Positions 18,137-25,807 of a stretch of DNA of 64,000 nucleotides are shown piece after piece; position 1 is the stretch's first letter; each line of letters starts with the position of its first letter. The DNA comes from Piscinibacter caeni (lineage in GTDB: Bacteria; Pseudomonadota; Gammaproteobacteria; Burkholderiales; Burkholderiaceae_C), in NCBI GenBank assembly GCA_003265685.1, contig QJOU01000013.1, positions 62,001 through 126,000 on the forward strand, written 5' to 3'. The notes beneath the pieces were generated by a model, which saw nothing but the letters and a program-made list of their open reading frames with translations, searched no databases and had not been told where the DNA came from. The position numbers and the translations under genes are program-made.

Positions 18137-18700
18137 ATGACGACCATCTCTGACCTGGACACAGATAAGCTGGCCTTCTTCGAGGCGAAGTACAAGTCGT
18201 TCACAGACGACCAACTCGCCGAGGTTGCGCAACGAATCCACGAACTCGCTGACGAGGCCGCTGAAGCCGTTCGACGAGCGTTCGCTTCTCGCGGCCGCGT
18301 CTTTCCGGGGCCCGTGGCGACCGGAGGCGAGACCACGAAGGAACTCACCGAGGGTGAGCGTGCGGAGCAAACGAAGCTGTCTATGGAACTCTGGAACAGC
18401 CGCCTGTCCAGGCGAGTCCAGAACTTGTTCTGGGTCCAGGCGTTAATGTTCTCAGGCGCGCTTCTAGGACCCGGGTCAGGTCTGAAACTCGGTGTTCTCC
18501 CCTTTCTACTGGTCAGCGGAGCACTTGTCTGGGCTGCTAACAAGGCCGGCCGAAACTACACGCGGAACGTGTGCAGAGTCGCCGACAAGTCGATTGGTGA
18601 GAAGCGCGAGGCGCTGTCCAACGCGAGCATCATTCTGTGGGTGCTTGTGGTCCCCTCTACACTTCTCGGCGTCATGCTGGCCTCGTGGTTTCGCGCATGA
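18137..18700 (+). CDS. Hypothetical membrane protein
   Basis: A 187-residue protein. The first half is helical and charged (DQLAEVAQRIHELADEAAEA). Two hydrophobic segments follow near residues 105-135 and one near 165-183 (IILWVLVVPSTLLGVMLA). The TGA stop overlaps an ATG of the next frame, suggesting coupling with the exported protein downstream. Family not recognised. Confidence 0.55.
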   Translation: MTTISDLDTDKLAFFEAKYKSFTDDQLAEVAQRIHELADEAAEAVRRAFASRGRVFPGPVATGGETTKELTEGERAEQTKLSMELWNSRLSRRVQNLFWVQALMFSGALLGPGSGLKLGVLPFLLVSGALVWAANKAGRNYTRNVCRVADKSIGEKREALSNASIILWVLVVPSTLLGVMLASWFRA

Positions 18701-18744
18701 ACGTGCCCTGCTTTTCGCGTCTGACGCGAAGCTCATCAATCGGA

Positions 18745-19416
18745 GTGAACAACTTGAGCCGGACCGTTTTGCTGGCCATCACAGCGCTGTCTCTCATCTC
18801 ATTCGGGGCGAACGCGGAGACCGTCACCTACCTCGGCAGGTCGATCAATCTCGACCCGCCGCCCGGGTTCTGTCAGTTGAACAGCTCTCCCGAGGAGCGG
18901 GCGTTGTTCGAGTACCAGCGCCGCAATACCGAGCCGGCAGGAGAACTCGCCCAGTTCGCGGTGCCTTGCACTGAGTTGGCCGACGTCCGCGCACTGAAGG
19001 CTGATCGCTTCACGAGATGGGTTCAGGTGCTCGTCCTCAAGCGCAAAGGGCAGCTACTGCCTGTTTCGGCACCTCGTACGCAGTTCGTTCGAGGACTTGC
19101 TGGACACTTTGCGGACACCCCACTAGACGTCGAGAGGCTGTCGCGCCGGGCGAACAAGCACCTCGCGCAGACCAACACGGCAGTGACTGACTTCAGTTAC
19201 GAGCCGCTGGGTACAACCCAAGACGCCTTCTTCACCCGAATGAAGATGATGGCTCAGGTAGGTACTGTGACCAGTCCCGTCTCGGCAATCGCGGCTACGA
19301 CGGTGGTCAACCAGCTGCCCATCGGCGTCTATGCCTTCGGAACACCCAAGGCCAAGGGCGAGCCAGCCATCGAGACGACGCGCGCCTACCTTCGGCAGAT
19401 TCTTGATCGGAACTAG
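18745..19416 (+). CDS. Exported hypothetical protein
   Basis: GTG 18745 gives a 223-residue protein with a clean signal peptide (LSRTVLLAITALSLISF, cleavage near ANA). ATG 18697, which overlaps the stop of the upstream gene, would add 16 residues and cannot be excluded. The mature protein has no recognised domain. It is probably periplasmic. A lipoprotein gene follows 33 bases later, so the three genes at 18.1-19.9 kb may form an envelope-related operon. Confidence 0.6.
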   Translation: MNNLSRTVLLAITALSLISFGANAETVTYLGRSINLDPPPGFCQLNSSPEERALFEYQRRNTEPAGELAQFAVPCTELADVRALKADRFTRWVQVLVLKRKGQLLPVSAPRTQFVRGLAGHFADTPLDVERLSRRANKHLAQTNTAVTDFSYEPLGTTQDAFFTRMKMMAQVGTVTSPVSAIAATTVVNQLPIGVYAFGTPKAKGEPAIETTRAYLRQILDRN

Positions 19417-19449
19417 CAAGGCTGCTCTCCCACCTCAGACCGGTGCCAT

Positions 19450-19890
19450 ATGCGCTCACTCCTGCGGCTCCTGATTCTTACGGGTACGACCCCTCTCATC
19501 CTCAGCTGCTCGACAGTCCCGGTACCCTTGAGTGTCGCGGAGCCGGTTCCGAAGGAACAAGTCTTGGGAGCGATCCAAGTCACCAGTGAAACGCCTGCGA
19601 GGTTGACAGTTATCCGAGATCGAGCCTTCGCTGGAGGTTCGGTGGTTTCCTTCTTCTTTAATGTGAACGGAACCGACGTAGTTCAGCTTCGCACAGGTCA
19701 AAAGTACACCTTACTCGTCAACCCGGGTGAGACCTTTCTTTCGGTACGCACGAATGCGATCGGCGCCACTAATAAGCCGATCCAAGTGCAGACCACTTTC
19801 CAACCTGCGAAGAGCTACGTTTATAGAGTTGGGAACGATTCGGACTGGCTCCCGAACATGGTCAGAGACCTCGAACTCTCGGATAAGTAG
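19450..19890 (+). CDS. Putative lipoprotein
   Basis: A 146-residue protein with a lipobox: MRSLLRLLILTGTTPLILSC, with Cys20 as the lipidated residue. The rest is beta-rich (SVVSFFFNVNGTDVVQLRTG). The length and pattern resemble small envelope lipoproteins with one beta-sandwich domain. It follows the exported protein gene on the same strand. Confidence 0.65.
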   Translation: MRSLLRLLILTGTTPLILSCSTVPVPLSVAEPVPKEQVLGAIQVTSETPARLTVIRDRAFAGGSVVSFFFNVNGTDVVQLRTGQKYTLLVNPGETFLSVRTNAIGATNKPIQVQTTFQPAKSYVYRVGNDSDWLPNMVRDLELSDK

Positions 19891-19904
19891 CCCACTGGCC
19901 AGGG

Positions 19905-20055
19905 TTACCAGTTCCGACTGAAGTGGGCAACGACCGGTGCTCGGAGCGGATCCCGGCTTCGGCGCTTCGGTGCCGCGGTATCGCAGCAGGACCTCCTCGA
20001 ACTTGTTGCCGCCGTGCACCTGCTTAGACCAGGATGCGGCGGTCGGCCACGGAGA
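19905..20055 (-). pseudogene. Second C-terminal remnant of a ScoMcrA-type endonuclease
   Basis: Minus-strand translation contains ADRRILV followed, after a frameshift, by KQVHGGNKFEEVLLRYRG. These match DRRILVSEQVHGTSRFEEVLLRHHG of the intact gene at 26985. Only this short tail is left, and the sequence after it diverges. It is joined directly to another nuclease remnant at 20059. Confidence 0.65.
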
Positions 20056-20058
20056 CGG

Positions 20059-20402
20059 TCAGCCAAATACGGGCAGCCGCTCGGCAATGTCCCCAAGCGA
20101 GACGTACGAGGTGAACTTCCTGGCATCGGTCAAGTCGGCCTCGTAGAAGCGCCGCGGCGCCACGAGCACCATCTCCCAGACTTGATAGTTGCCGTACTTG
20201 GCCAGACCGAGCCACGCCTCCGCTCGGCCGGCGTAGACCTCGGGTTGGTATTGCGTGAAGGCCCCGATGCCGAGCTTGTTCTCGATGTGCAGCCCCGGGC
20301 GCCGGCCGTCGTTGCTTTCGAATACGGCGAGCACGTCGGTCTCCCCTTCGCGCCAGACCGCCTCCAGGCCACCAGAGTCCGGGTTCGGCAGGAGCGGCAG
20401 GT
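20059..20402 (-). pseudogene. Remnant of a PD-(D/E)XK nuclease-like gene
   Basis: The minus-strand frame reads EGETDVLAVFE, then LHIENKLGIGAF, QYQPEVYAGRAEAW and VLVAPRRFYEADL. The E..D...E.K set (ETD and ENK) is that of the restriction-endonuclease fold. The frame is open further upstream, but that part no longer looks like protein, so the N-terminus appears lost. A related short stretch is repeated at about 26046-26215. It probably derives from a restriction-like or mobile-element nuclease. Confidence 0.55.
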
Positions 20403-20822
20403 CGCGTCGAAGTGGCACCAAGCCCGGGGATCTGAACCCACCAGTGCCGGTGCTTTCGCAGTCGCCGTGACCACTAGGTGCTCGAAGTTGGCGTGGCCGC
20501 TGACCGCTCCCGGCACAGGTCGTTAGGTCGAACTTGCGGTGGAGCTCCGGCCACGCCGGCGCGTATCTGGCTGGTTCGGGTACTCGGTGCTCCCCCGGGC
20601 TATCACGGCCGCGCCGGCTCCAGGTAATCGCTTTCCGCAGCGGCGTCGTTAAGAGAGACGCCGAGGGATTGCTCAGAGTCAGCAACCGAGCATTACTTCA
20701 CAACAACATCTAACGTCTCGCGGGCACCCCCCAGATTGGGTGGATGCTGTTCAGGGCAAGAGGTGCAACCGTCCTAGCCGTTGCTTGATGACTAAAAACG
20801 TCACATCAGGAGGAGAGTTTGA
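20403..20822. other. Gene-free stretch before the AAA+ ATPase gene
   Basis: About 420 bases. The left part continues the degraded nuclease frame, and the right part is the leader of the ATPase gene, with a strong ribosome site (AGGAGGAGAG) 6 bases before its ATG. Base composition falls from high to moderate GC here, marking an acquisition boundary. Confidence 0.45.
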
Positions 20823-22232
20823 ATGAACTTGACAGATTTTCGGCACCTACTTTTCGCTGAGCTGGAGTCCTTGATCGAACCCATCATTGTCGGGCGGGAC
20901 ATCCTAATCGCCAATGGCTCGGACATAGATACGACCAAAGAATTCAACGCTCTTGATGCCATAGCCGGTGATCTGCAGTTCATGGCCGTGCGAGCCATCC
21001 TTCAAGATGGCGTCTACACAGAGAGCGAGTTTAGCCTTTACCTTGAAGTACTTGAGCTAATCAATATAACAGGAAACCAACAGATCTATGATAGCAGCGT
21101 CCATCGCTCAGTGATGGCAAAGATGCTGAAGGATTGGACTGCCGAGGGATGTCTCCATGAGCCGTTTACTCCACAAACTCATGCGTTTATTAAGGCTTAC
21201 GACTTTGTCAATTCCACGAACCATAGAGAGAAATCAAAACACATCTTCTTTAGCTTCTTGCTGATGTGCATGAAGGCAGACCGTTTCATAGGACCTGCTG
21301 AGCAGGCATTCCTGGAACGATCTAAGGAAGCACTTTGGCAAGAGATCGAGCCTGACCACGAAAGTGCGCCAGCCGTGACGACTAGACGAGAAGACCCGCG
21401 AATCAACCGAACGGGCGAAAGCGTGGACACTCTTGTCGATCAACTTAACGCAATGGTAGGCATCGACGTTGTCAAACAAGAAGTCCAACGTCTTGTGAAT
21501 TCCATCAAGGTAAACAGTCTTCGCGAGGAAAGAGGTTTGCCAACGACCAACACCACGAACCACTTGGTGTTCTATGGCAACCCAGGCACGGGCAAAACGA
21601 CGGTCGCCCGCCTACTGGGCCGGATTTTTCACGGACTGGGGGTCCTTGAACGAGGGCACCTTGTAGAGGTCGATCGAAGCGGGCTTGTGGCAGGCTATGT
21701 CGGGCAAACTGCAATCAAAACACGGCAAACGGTTGAGACTGCGCTTGGCGGCGTCCTTTTCATCGACGAGGCCTATACGCTTGTGAAGGACGGCGCTGAC
21801 TACGGCGCCGAGGCGGTGGATACCCTTCTCAAAATGATGGAGGACCATCGCAAGGAATTGGTTGTCATCGTTGCCGGATATACAGAAAAGATGGGAAGAT
21901 TTCTCGCCTCCAATCCCGGCCTCAAGTCTCGCTTTACCCGCTTCATGAACTTTGCTGATTATCGGCCGGACCAACTAACGGATATTTTGCAGATCATGGC
22001 CTCCGAAGCCGGCATGGAGCTTACCGAAGAAGCGAAAAGGAAGGCGCACCTCGTTCTCTCCAGTGCTTATGAGATTCGGGACGAATCATTCGGCATTGGG
22101 CGGCTGGCGAGAAATCTGTTTCACGACGCCATGTCTCGCCAAGCGGACCGGCTTGTCACGATCGCGAATCTTAATGAGCAAGCTCTACAAACGTTAGAGG
22201 CCGCCGACATTCCAGAGTCCGCCTCCGCTTGA
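20823..22232 (+). CDS. AAA+ ATPase of the CbbX/SpoVK type with an N-terminal TerB-like region
   Basis: A 469-residue protein. The C-terminal half is a CbbX/SpoVK-like AAA+ module: Walker A is GNPGTGKTTVARLL, Walker B is GGVLFIDEAYTL, and an arginine-finger region is NPGLKSRFTRFMNF. The N-terminal 170 residues resemble a TerB-like helical domain (DGVYTESEFSLYLEVLE, then MKADRFIGPAEQAFLE). These ATPases remodel protein complexes. Outside carbon-fixation operons, CbbX-like ATPases occur in stress and mobile-element loci. No partner gene lies nearby. Base composition is clearly lower in GC than its surroundings, indicating transfer. Confidence 0.85.
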   Translation: MNLTDFRHLLFAELESLIEPIIVGRDILIANGSDIDTTKEFNALDAIAGDLQFMAVRAILQDGVYTESEFSLYLEVLELINITGNQQIYDSSVHRSVMAKMLKDWTAEGCLHEPFTPQTHAFIKAYDFVNSTNHREKSKHIFFSFLLMCMKADRFIGPAEQAFLERSKEALWQEIEPDHESAPAVTTRREDPRINRTGESVDTLVDQLNAMVGIDVVKQEVQRLVNSIKVNSLREERGLPTTNTTNHLVFYGNPGTGKTTVARLLGRIFHGLGVLERGHLVEVDRSGLVAGYVGQTAIKTRQTVETALGGVLFIDEAYTLVKDGADYGAEAVDTLLKMMEDHRKELVVIVAGYTEKMGRFLASNPGLKSRFTRFMNFADYRPDQLTDILQIMASEAGMELTEEAKRKAHLVLSSAYEIRDESFGIGRLARNLFHDAMSRQADRLVTIANLNEQALQTLEAADIPESASA

Positions 22233-22323
22233 CATGTCCACATCAACAATTTGGAGAGAAACAATTGTTTGACTCGAACCAAATCTATATTCACGTATCC
22301 GTTGCATCAACGCGGTCGTTCGA

Positions 22324-22829
22324 TTGAAGTTGGCACGCCAGTTGAGCTCTCAATGCGACTACTCCGCAATTGAGCATGTCCTGCAACGCAACCTCGGCGT
22401 CTATCGACCCCACGTCCAGCGTGAACGCAGCCAGGCGCTCGTCCTCGTTGCAGGCCCCCTCGAAGGGCTTCTGAAGCTAGAGCTCCGGCGGCTCCGTTGC
22501 GTGGCCCTACCGCATTCGCGAATGACACCGTAGGAACCACGTTTGTGCCGGAACGAGAGCTTCTTCTCAGCCTGAGCGCCTTTGTCTGCTTACTAAGGCT
22601 CGCAGATGAGCTATGGGACCATAACGGCGGGCAGTCGACGTACATTCGACTGACGCCAGGCGGGTATGCGCTCGCCGCGGCATATGGGATTGAAAGTCCC
22701 CGTGCCAGCCAAGGAAGCTCCGCGTCCGAGCAAACCACCTCACCGACCTCGAGCTGCAGCAGCGGCACCGGGGAAGCGGCCCAGTGGCGCCCTAGCAAGG
22801 CGCCAAAGAGACGGGGGTACGCTGTGTAG
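22324..22829 (+). pseudogene. Probable broken hypothetical gene
   Basis: One frame gives protein-like sequence to about 22500 (DYSAIEHVLQRNLGVYRPHV and LVLVAGPLEGLLKLELRRL). A second frame is protein-like from about 22530 (RELLLSLSAFVCLLRLADEL and QSTYIRLTPGGYALAAAYG) to a stop at 22829. A frameshift near 22500 would join them. No family is recognised. It could also be two unrelated fragments. Confidence 0.35.
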
Positions 22830-22860
22830 GAGGCCTCTTGAGGGACCACAATGGCCTGGG

Positions 22861-23127
22861 ATGACGACTGCCCTGAAACTCGACGCTCACGCGCTCGAAG
22901 AAGCCGCCCTGTTCCTCCGGGATGCGGACGGACTTCTCGTCGCAGCCGGCGCCGGCATGGGCGTGGACTCCGGGCTTCCAGACTTCCGAGGCAACCAGGG
23001 GTTCTGGAACGCGTATCCAGCCCTCGGAAGCGAACGCATCCAGTTCGAGGATGTAGCGTCGCCCCTTAAGTTCTACCGCCGGCCTCGGCTCGCCTGGGGC
23101 TTCTACGGGCATCGTCTGGCCCTCTGA
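22861..23127 (+). pseudogene. Truncated second copy of the Sir2 gene
   Basis: Starting at ATG 22861, 88 residues are nearly the same as the first 88 of the Sir2 protein at 17089. They include AAGAGMGVDSGLPDFRG, and then the frame hits a stop after GFYGHRLAL. The upstream 20 bases (TGAGGGACCACAATGGCC) are also shared. The 3' two-thirds, including the catalytic histidine, is missing, so it cannot be active. The break point coincides with the broken end of the integron integrase gene. Confidence 0.85.
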
Positions 23128-23393
23128 GCTTGGTTCTGCGTTGCCTCCGCTACACCCTGCCGGCGTGCGAGCTCGCTTAGGAAAGCCTCCACCTCAGGCG
23201 CGCCCATCGCGGCAGGATGACGCTTGCCGTGAAAGAGGATGAAGCGACGAATCCAGTAGAGGTACGCCTTCTCTGTCCGCAAGCTGTATCGACGACGTCG
23301 CAAGGAGTCTCTGACCTGGTCCAACAGCCGCAGTCTCAGCGCCAGTTCATCCCCCCGCAGGGGGATAGTCAGCACATGCATAGCCACCTCCAA
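23103..23393 (-). pseudogene. Truncated integron integrase (intI N-terminus)
   Basis: The minus-strand frame starting at 23393 or 23381 encodes LLDQVRDSLRRRRYSLRTEK, YLYWIRRFILFHGKRHP, then GAPEVEAFLSELA and VAEATQNQA. This is the N-terminal SAM-like domain of IntI. Homology ends there; the last residues come from the antisense of the truncated Sir2 gene. The catalytic domain with its Arg, His and Tyr residues is absent (IntI is normally about 320-340 residues). The gene points away from the cassettes, as expected for an integron. Confidence 0.85.
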
Positions 23394-23524
23394 TGGATCG
23401 TGACAGTTCCTCGGCGGGGATTGAAGCTGTAGACTAAGTCCTTGATATGACGAAACTTTTCACACGGGACCCGTACAACGTCGCCGAAAACTGCGACAGT
23501 TCGGCCGTCTAATCCGTGTTAAGC
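23394..23524 (+). promoter_or_regulatory. Integron attI region with candidate core site
   Basis: This stretch between the intI start and the first cassette should hold attI and the cassette promoter. A GTTAAGC at 23518-23524 fits the GTTRRRY core at which cassettes insert. I place the attI/cassette boundary between its G and TT. No clear -35/-10 pair was assigned. Confidence 0.5.
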
Positions 23525-23541
23525 GCAAGCGAATACCGTTC

Positions 23542-23811
23542 ATGCACATAGGCTCGCAGTTCTCCGCCGTGCAAGGCCGCCATTTCGTGCAGGAGGTTCT
23601 ACCAGGCTGTCCGTCCTTCGGCGGCCAGCGCACCGCCGGAGCGATGCGTAGCTTCGCGCGCCGCTACTTGCCGCAGCCGCCGCACGAACCGTTGGTTCCC
23701 TTAGGCCAGCCAAGCGCCCGCATGCCGTCGCTCGCGCCTAACCCGTCAGTCAAGCGGACGGCCTGCGGCTGGCTTCGCCAGCCTCCGTCCGCCGCTTACT
23801 TCTACCGTTAG
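23542..23811 (+). CDS. Possible short ORF of integron cassette 1
   Basis: An 89-residue frame with ATG 23542 that runs into the attC site. Cassette ORFs often end inside attC, but here nearly the last third is attC sequence and the protein has no recognised feature. It may be a non-coding cassette. Confidence 0.25.
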   Translation: MHIGSQFSAVQGRHFVQEVLPGCPSFGGQRTAGAMRSFARRYLPQPPHEPLVPLGQPSARMPSLAPNPSVKRTACGWLRQPPSAAYFYR

Positions 23812-23813
23812 GC
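23736..23813 (+). repeat. Integron attC site 1
   Basis: It runs from GCCTAAC (23736) to GTTAGGC (23807), with an internal inverted repeat centred on GGCTGGCTTCGCCAGCC. The length is 78 bases. This is the recombination site closing cassette 1. Confidence 0.85.
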
Positions 23814-23829
23814 GTAGCTGGGCCCCACC

Positions 23830-24492
23830 ATGCCAACTCGCGAGAGACTCGAAGGTTTGCTTCCTATCGGCAGCCAGGTTTTGTCCGGAGGAAATCGCAC
23901 TTCGTTTCGGATAGTCAAGTACAACCAACGTGGTGTGCAAATCGCCTCAACGTCATCACGAAAGACTGCCCTGCTGCGGTATGCCAAGCTCGATCTCGTA
24001 CTGAACAACTTCCACCTTGTCGATCCGGAGCGCATTCAGGACTCCATCATGGAGCTGATGAAGCAACATGGAGTTCGCTGGACCCAGAACGAAACGTTCC
24101 TCTATGGGCTCGCGCGGGAACACCGTACTCGCACAGCAATGCCCGACTTGCTAGAGCTACACGCCGAGTTCGAGCGCCAAGTTAATGAGTGCGCTCAGAT
24201 GAGTTCCGCTGAGCGGCGCAATATGTTCGAGACAGGCCAGGCAAAGCCCGAGAGAGTCATAGTACAAACCACCGTATTTATGCGCAACCCCGCAGTTGCC
24301 GCGGAGGTCCTATTGCGCGCGAACGGTCACTGCGAGTTGTGTCGGCAGTCCGCCCCATTCAAGAGACGAAAGGACGGAACACCATACCTTGAAGTGCATC
24401 ATCGAAAGCCACTTTCGGACGGCGGCAATGACACTGTTCAGAACGCCATCGCGTTGTGCCCAAACTGCCATCGCCGTGCGCACTACGCCTAA
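23830..24492 (+). CDS. HNH endonuclease, integron cassette 2
   Basis: A 220-residue protein. The C-terminal HNH module has the CxxC pair in GHCELCRQ, the HH pair in LEVHHRKPLSDGG, and then NAIALCPNCHRRAH. The N-terminal 130 residues are a different domain (LPIGSQVLSGGNRTSFRIV) that may bind nucleic acid. The stop codon TAA lies in the first core of attC2, as is typical for gene cassettes. Likely a cassette-borne restriction-type nuclease. Confidence 0.85.
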   Translation: MPTRERLEGLLPIGSQVLSGGNRTSFRIVKYNQRGVQIASTSSRKTALLRYAKLDLVLNNFHLVDPERIQDSIMELMKQHGVRWTQNETFLYGLAREHRTRTAMPDLLELHAEFERQVNECAQMSSAERRNMFETGQAKPERVIVQTTVFMRNPAVAAEVLLRANGHCELCRQSAPFKRRKDGTPYLEVHHRKPLSDGGNDTVQNAIALCPNCHRRAHYA

Positions 24493-24564
24493 CCCCTCCA
24501 TCGAGCGGACGCCCAACAGTCGGCTTCGCCGCCTGTCGGTCGCCGCTCATGTCGAACGTTAGGC
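24487..24564 (+). repeat. Integron attC site 2
   Basis: It runs from GCCTAAC (24487) to GTTAGGC (24558), 78 bases, with arms CTCCATCGAGCGGAC and GCCGCTCATGTCGAAC around a TCGGCTTCGCCG centre. It is very similar to attC3 and attC4, as in chromosomal-type integrons. Confidence 0.9.
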
Positions 24565-24575
24565 CCCACAAATCC

Positions 24576-25010
24576 ATGCTTCTCATCGCTCAGGCCATCG
24601 GCGCTGGATTGCTGATTGCAGTGAGTTCCGCCGTGGTGCTGCTGTGGCTTCTGCTCCTTGCCATGTCGTATCGCGCGAGCGGTCTCATGCCTTGGGTTGC
24701 GGCGGGGGTAGTTCTTTATGGCCTTGCCTTTATCGCAGTGGCCGCCGTAGCTGGAGTGCCAGGCATTCTGTGGGCAAAGCACATAGCAAGTGCTGTCCCG
24801 CCTTCGTGGCGGCGAGTTACGAAAGTCGCTGAACGCACCGGCACCTCTGTCCTTCTATGTGGCCTCGGCGTTGCGCTCGCAGTTCTTGTCGGTGAACAGT
24901 TTCGCCCGAAGAATCCTACCGACGGCTGCGTAAGCTGGCGCAGCGCCGCAGCCTCCGCTGCGCTGGCGGCTGGGGGAAGGCCGGGCGTAGATTGCCCGGT
25001 ACAAAAATAG
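24576..25010 (+). CDS. Small membrane protein, integron cassette 3
   Basis: A 144-residue protein. ATG 24576, just after attC2, is the natural cassette start; the longer frame upstream crosses attC2. Three hydrophobic segments are visible: LLIAVSSAVVLLWLLLLAM, AAGVVLYGLAFIAVAAVAGV, and one near residues 88-105. No family is recognised. A run of 13 G residues follows the stop. Confidence 0.65.
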   Translation: MLLIAQAIGAGLLIAVSSAVVLLWLLLLAMSYRASGLMPWVAAGVVLYGLAFIAVAAVAGVPGILWAKHIASAVPPSWRRVTKVAERTGTSVLLCGLGVALAVLVGEQFRPKNPTDGCVSWRSAAASAALAAGGRPGVDCPVQK

Positions 25011-25011
25011 C

Positions 25012-25024
25012 GGGGGGGGGGGGG
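25012..25024 (+). repeat. Homopolymer of 13 G
   Basis: Thirteen consecutive G residues lie directly after the stop of the cassette-3 gene and before attC3. Such tracts are prone to slippage, but this one is outside any frame I accept. Confidence 0.8.
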
Positions 25025-25035
25025 CAGCCGGTGTG

Positions 25036-25113
25036 GCCTAACCCTTCCATCGAGGGGACGTCTTACAGCCGGCTTCGCCGTCTGCAAGCCGCCCCTCATG
25101 TCAAACGTTAGAC
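25036..25113 (+). repeat. Integron attC site 3
   Basis: It runs from GCCTAAC (25036) to GTTAGAC (25107), with a CCGGCTTCGCCG centre and the shared arms CCTTCCATCGAG and CCCTCATGTCAAAC. Confidence 0.9.
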
Positions 25114-25116
25114 AAC

Positions 25117-25527
25117 ATGCTTCCACGTAAGGTATTCATCGCCGAGGCGCTTGTCCTCGTACTGCCCGCCATCCTCTTCCTCGCCATTACGCTACCCGAA
25201 GTCTTGCGGGTGACGTCCCTGGTTCTCCGCCTCCGTGAAACGTCTCATCCTGAGATGAGCCTGCTCCAAGCTTTGTCCGGCGTCCTTCAGTGGACGGCCG
25301 GAGCGTATGCCATCTCTGTGCTCGCATGGTTGGCAGTCAAAACTGCGCAGCGCCGCTCGTTCAAGTTCGGTTCTATCTTCTGGCTTGGCGTCGCCGCAGG
25401 GGCCGCAAGCACTGTGCTCATGTATGCACCGTTCGGCCCTTATGCGACTGCCGCCGTTGCAGGACCATCCGCTCTTCTAGCGGCACATTCCGTCTATCTC
25501 CAATCCCGGAGCGCTCATGCGGCCTAA
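25117..25527 (+). CDS. Small membrane protein, integron cassette 4
   Basis: A 136-residue protein starting 3 bases after attC3. Hydrophobic segments are near residues 7-27 (AEALVLVLPAILFLAITLP), 55-72, 84-100 and 108-125, so it has about four transmembrane helices. The stop lies in attC4. Function unknown. Confidence 0.7.
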   Translation: MLPRKVFIAEALVLVLPAILFLAITLPEVLRVTSLVLRLRETSHPEMSLLQALSGVLQWTAGAYAISVLAWLAVKTAQRRSFKFGSIFWLGVAAGAASTVLMYAPFGPYATAAVAGPSALLAAHSVYLQSRSAHAA

Positions 25528-25593
25528 CCCCTCCATCGAGCGGACAGCCGAAGGGCTGCGCCCTTTGGCTGCCGCTCATGTCAAACGGTAGGC
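25522..25593 (+). repeat. Integron attC site 4, right core degenerate
   Basis: It starts with GCCTAAC at 25522 and ends with GGTAGGC at 25587, where the consensus would be GTTAGGC. The centre is GAAGGGCTGCGCCCTTT. The changed right core may weaken recombination with the next cassette. Confidence 0.8.
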
Positions 25594-25807
25594 TGCTAAC
25601 AAATACAGCCTCCTATGAAGACTGTGAGCGGTCGGTGCTCGCCACCTCAGTTCCAAGTATTGGCCTCTGTCGCATACGTGTCCTACAAGATCGGGCACCT
25701 GGAGGCAAGTCGCGAGGGCCTGCGAAATCTTGCATTCGTATCTCTTTGGTCAGTGCGGCCTTCTGCTCAGGTAATCTGGGTGACGGTGCCTAATCTAGGG
25801 CACCGGA

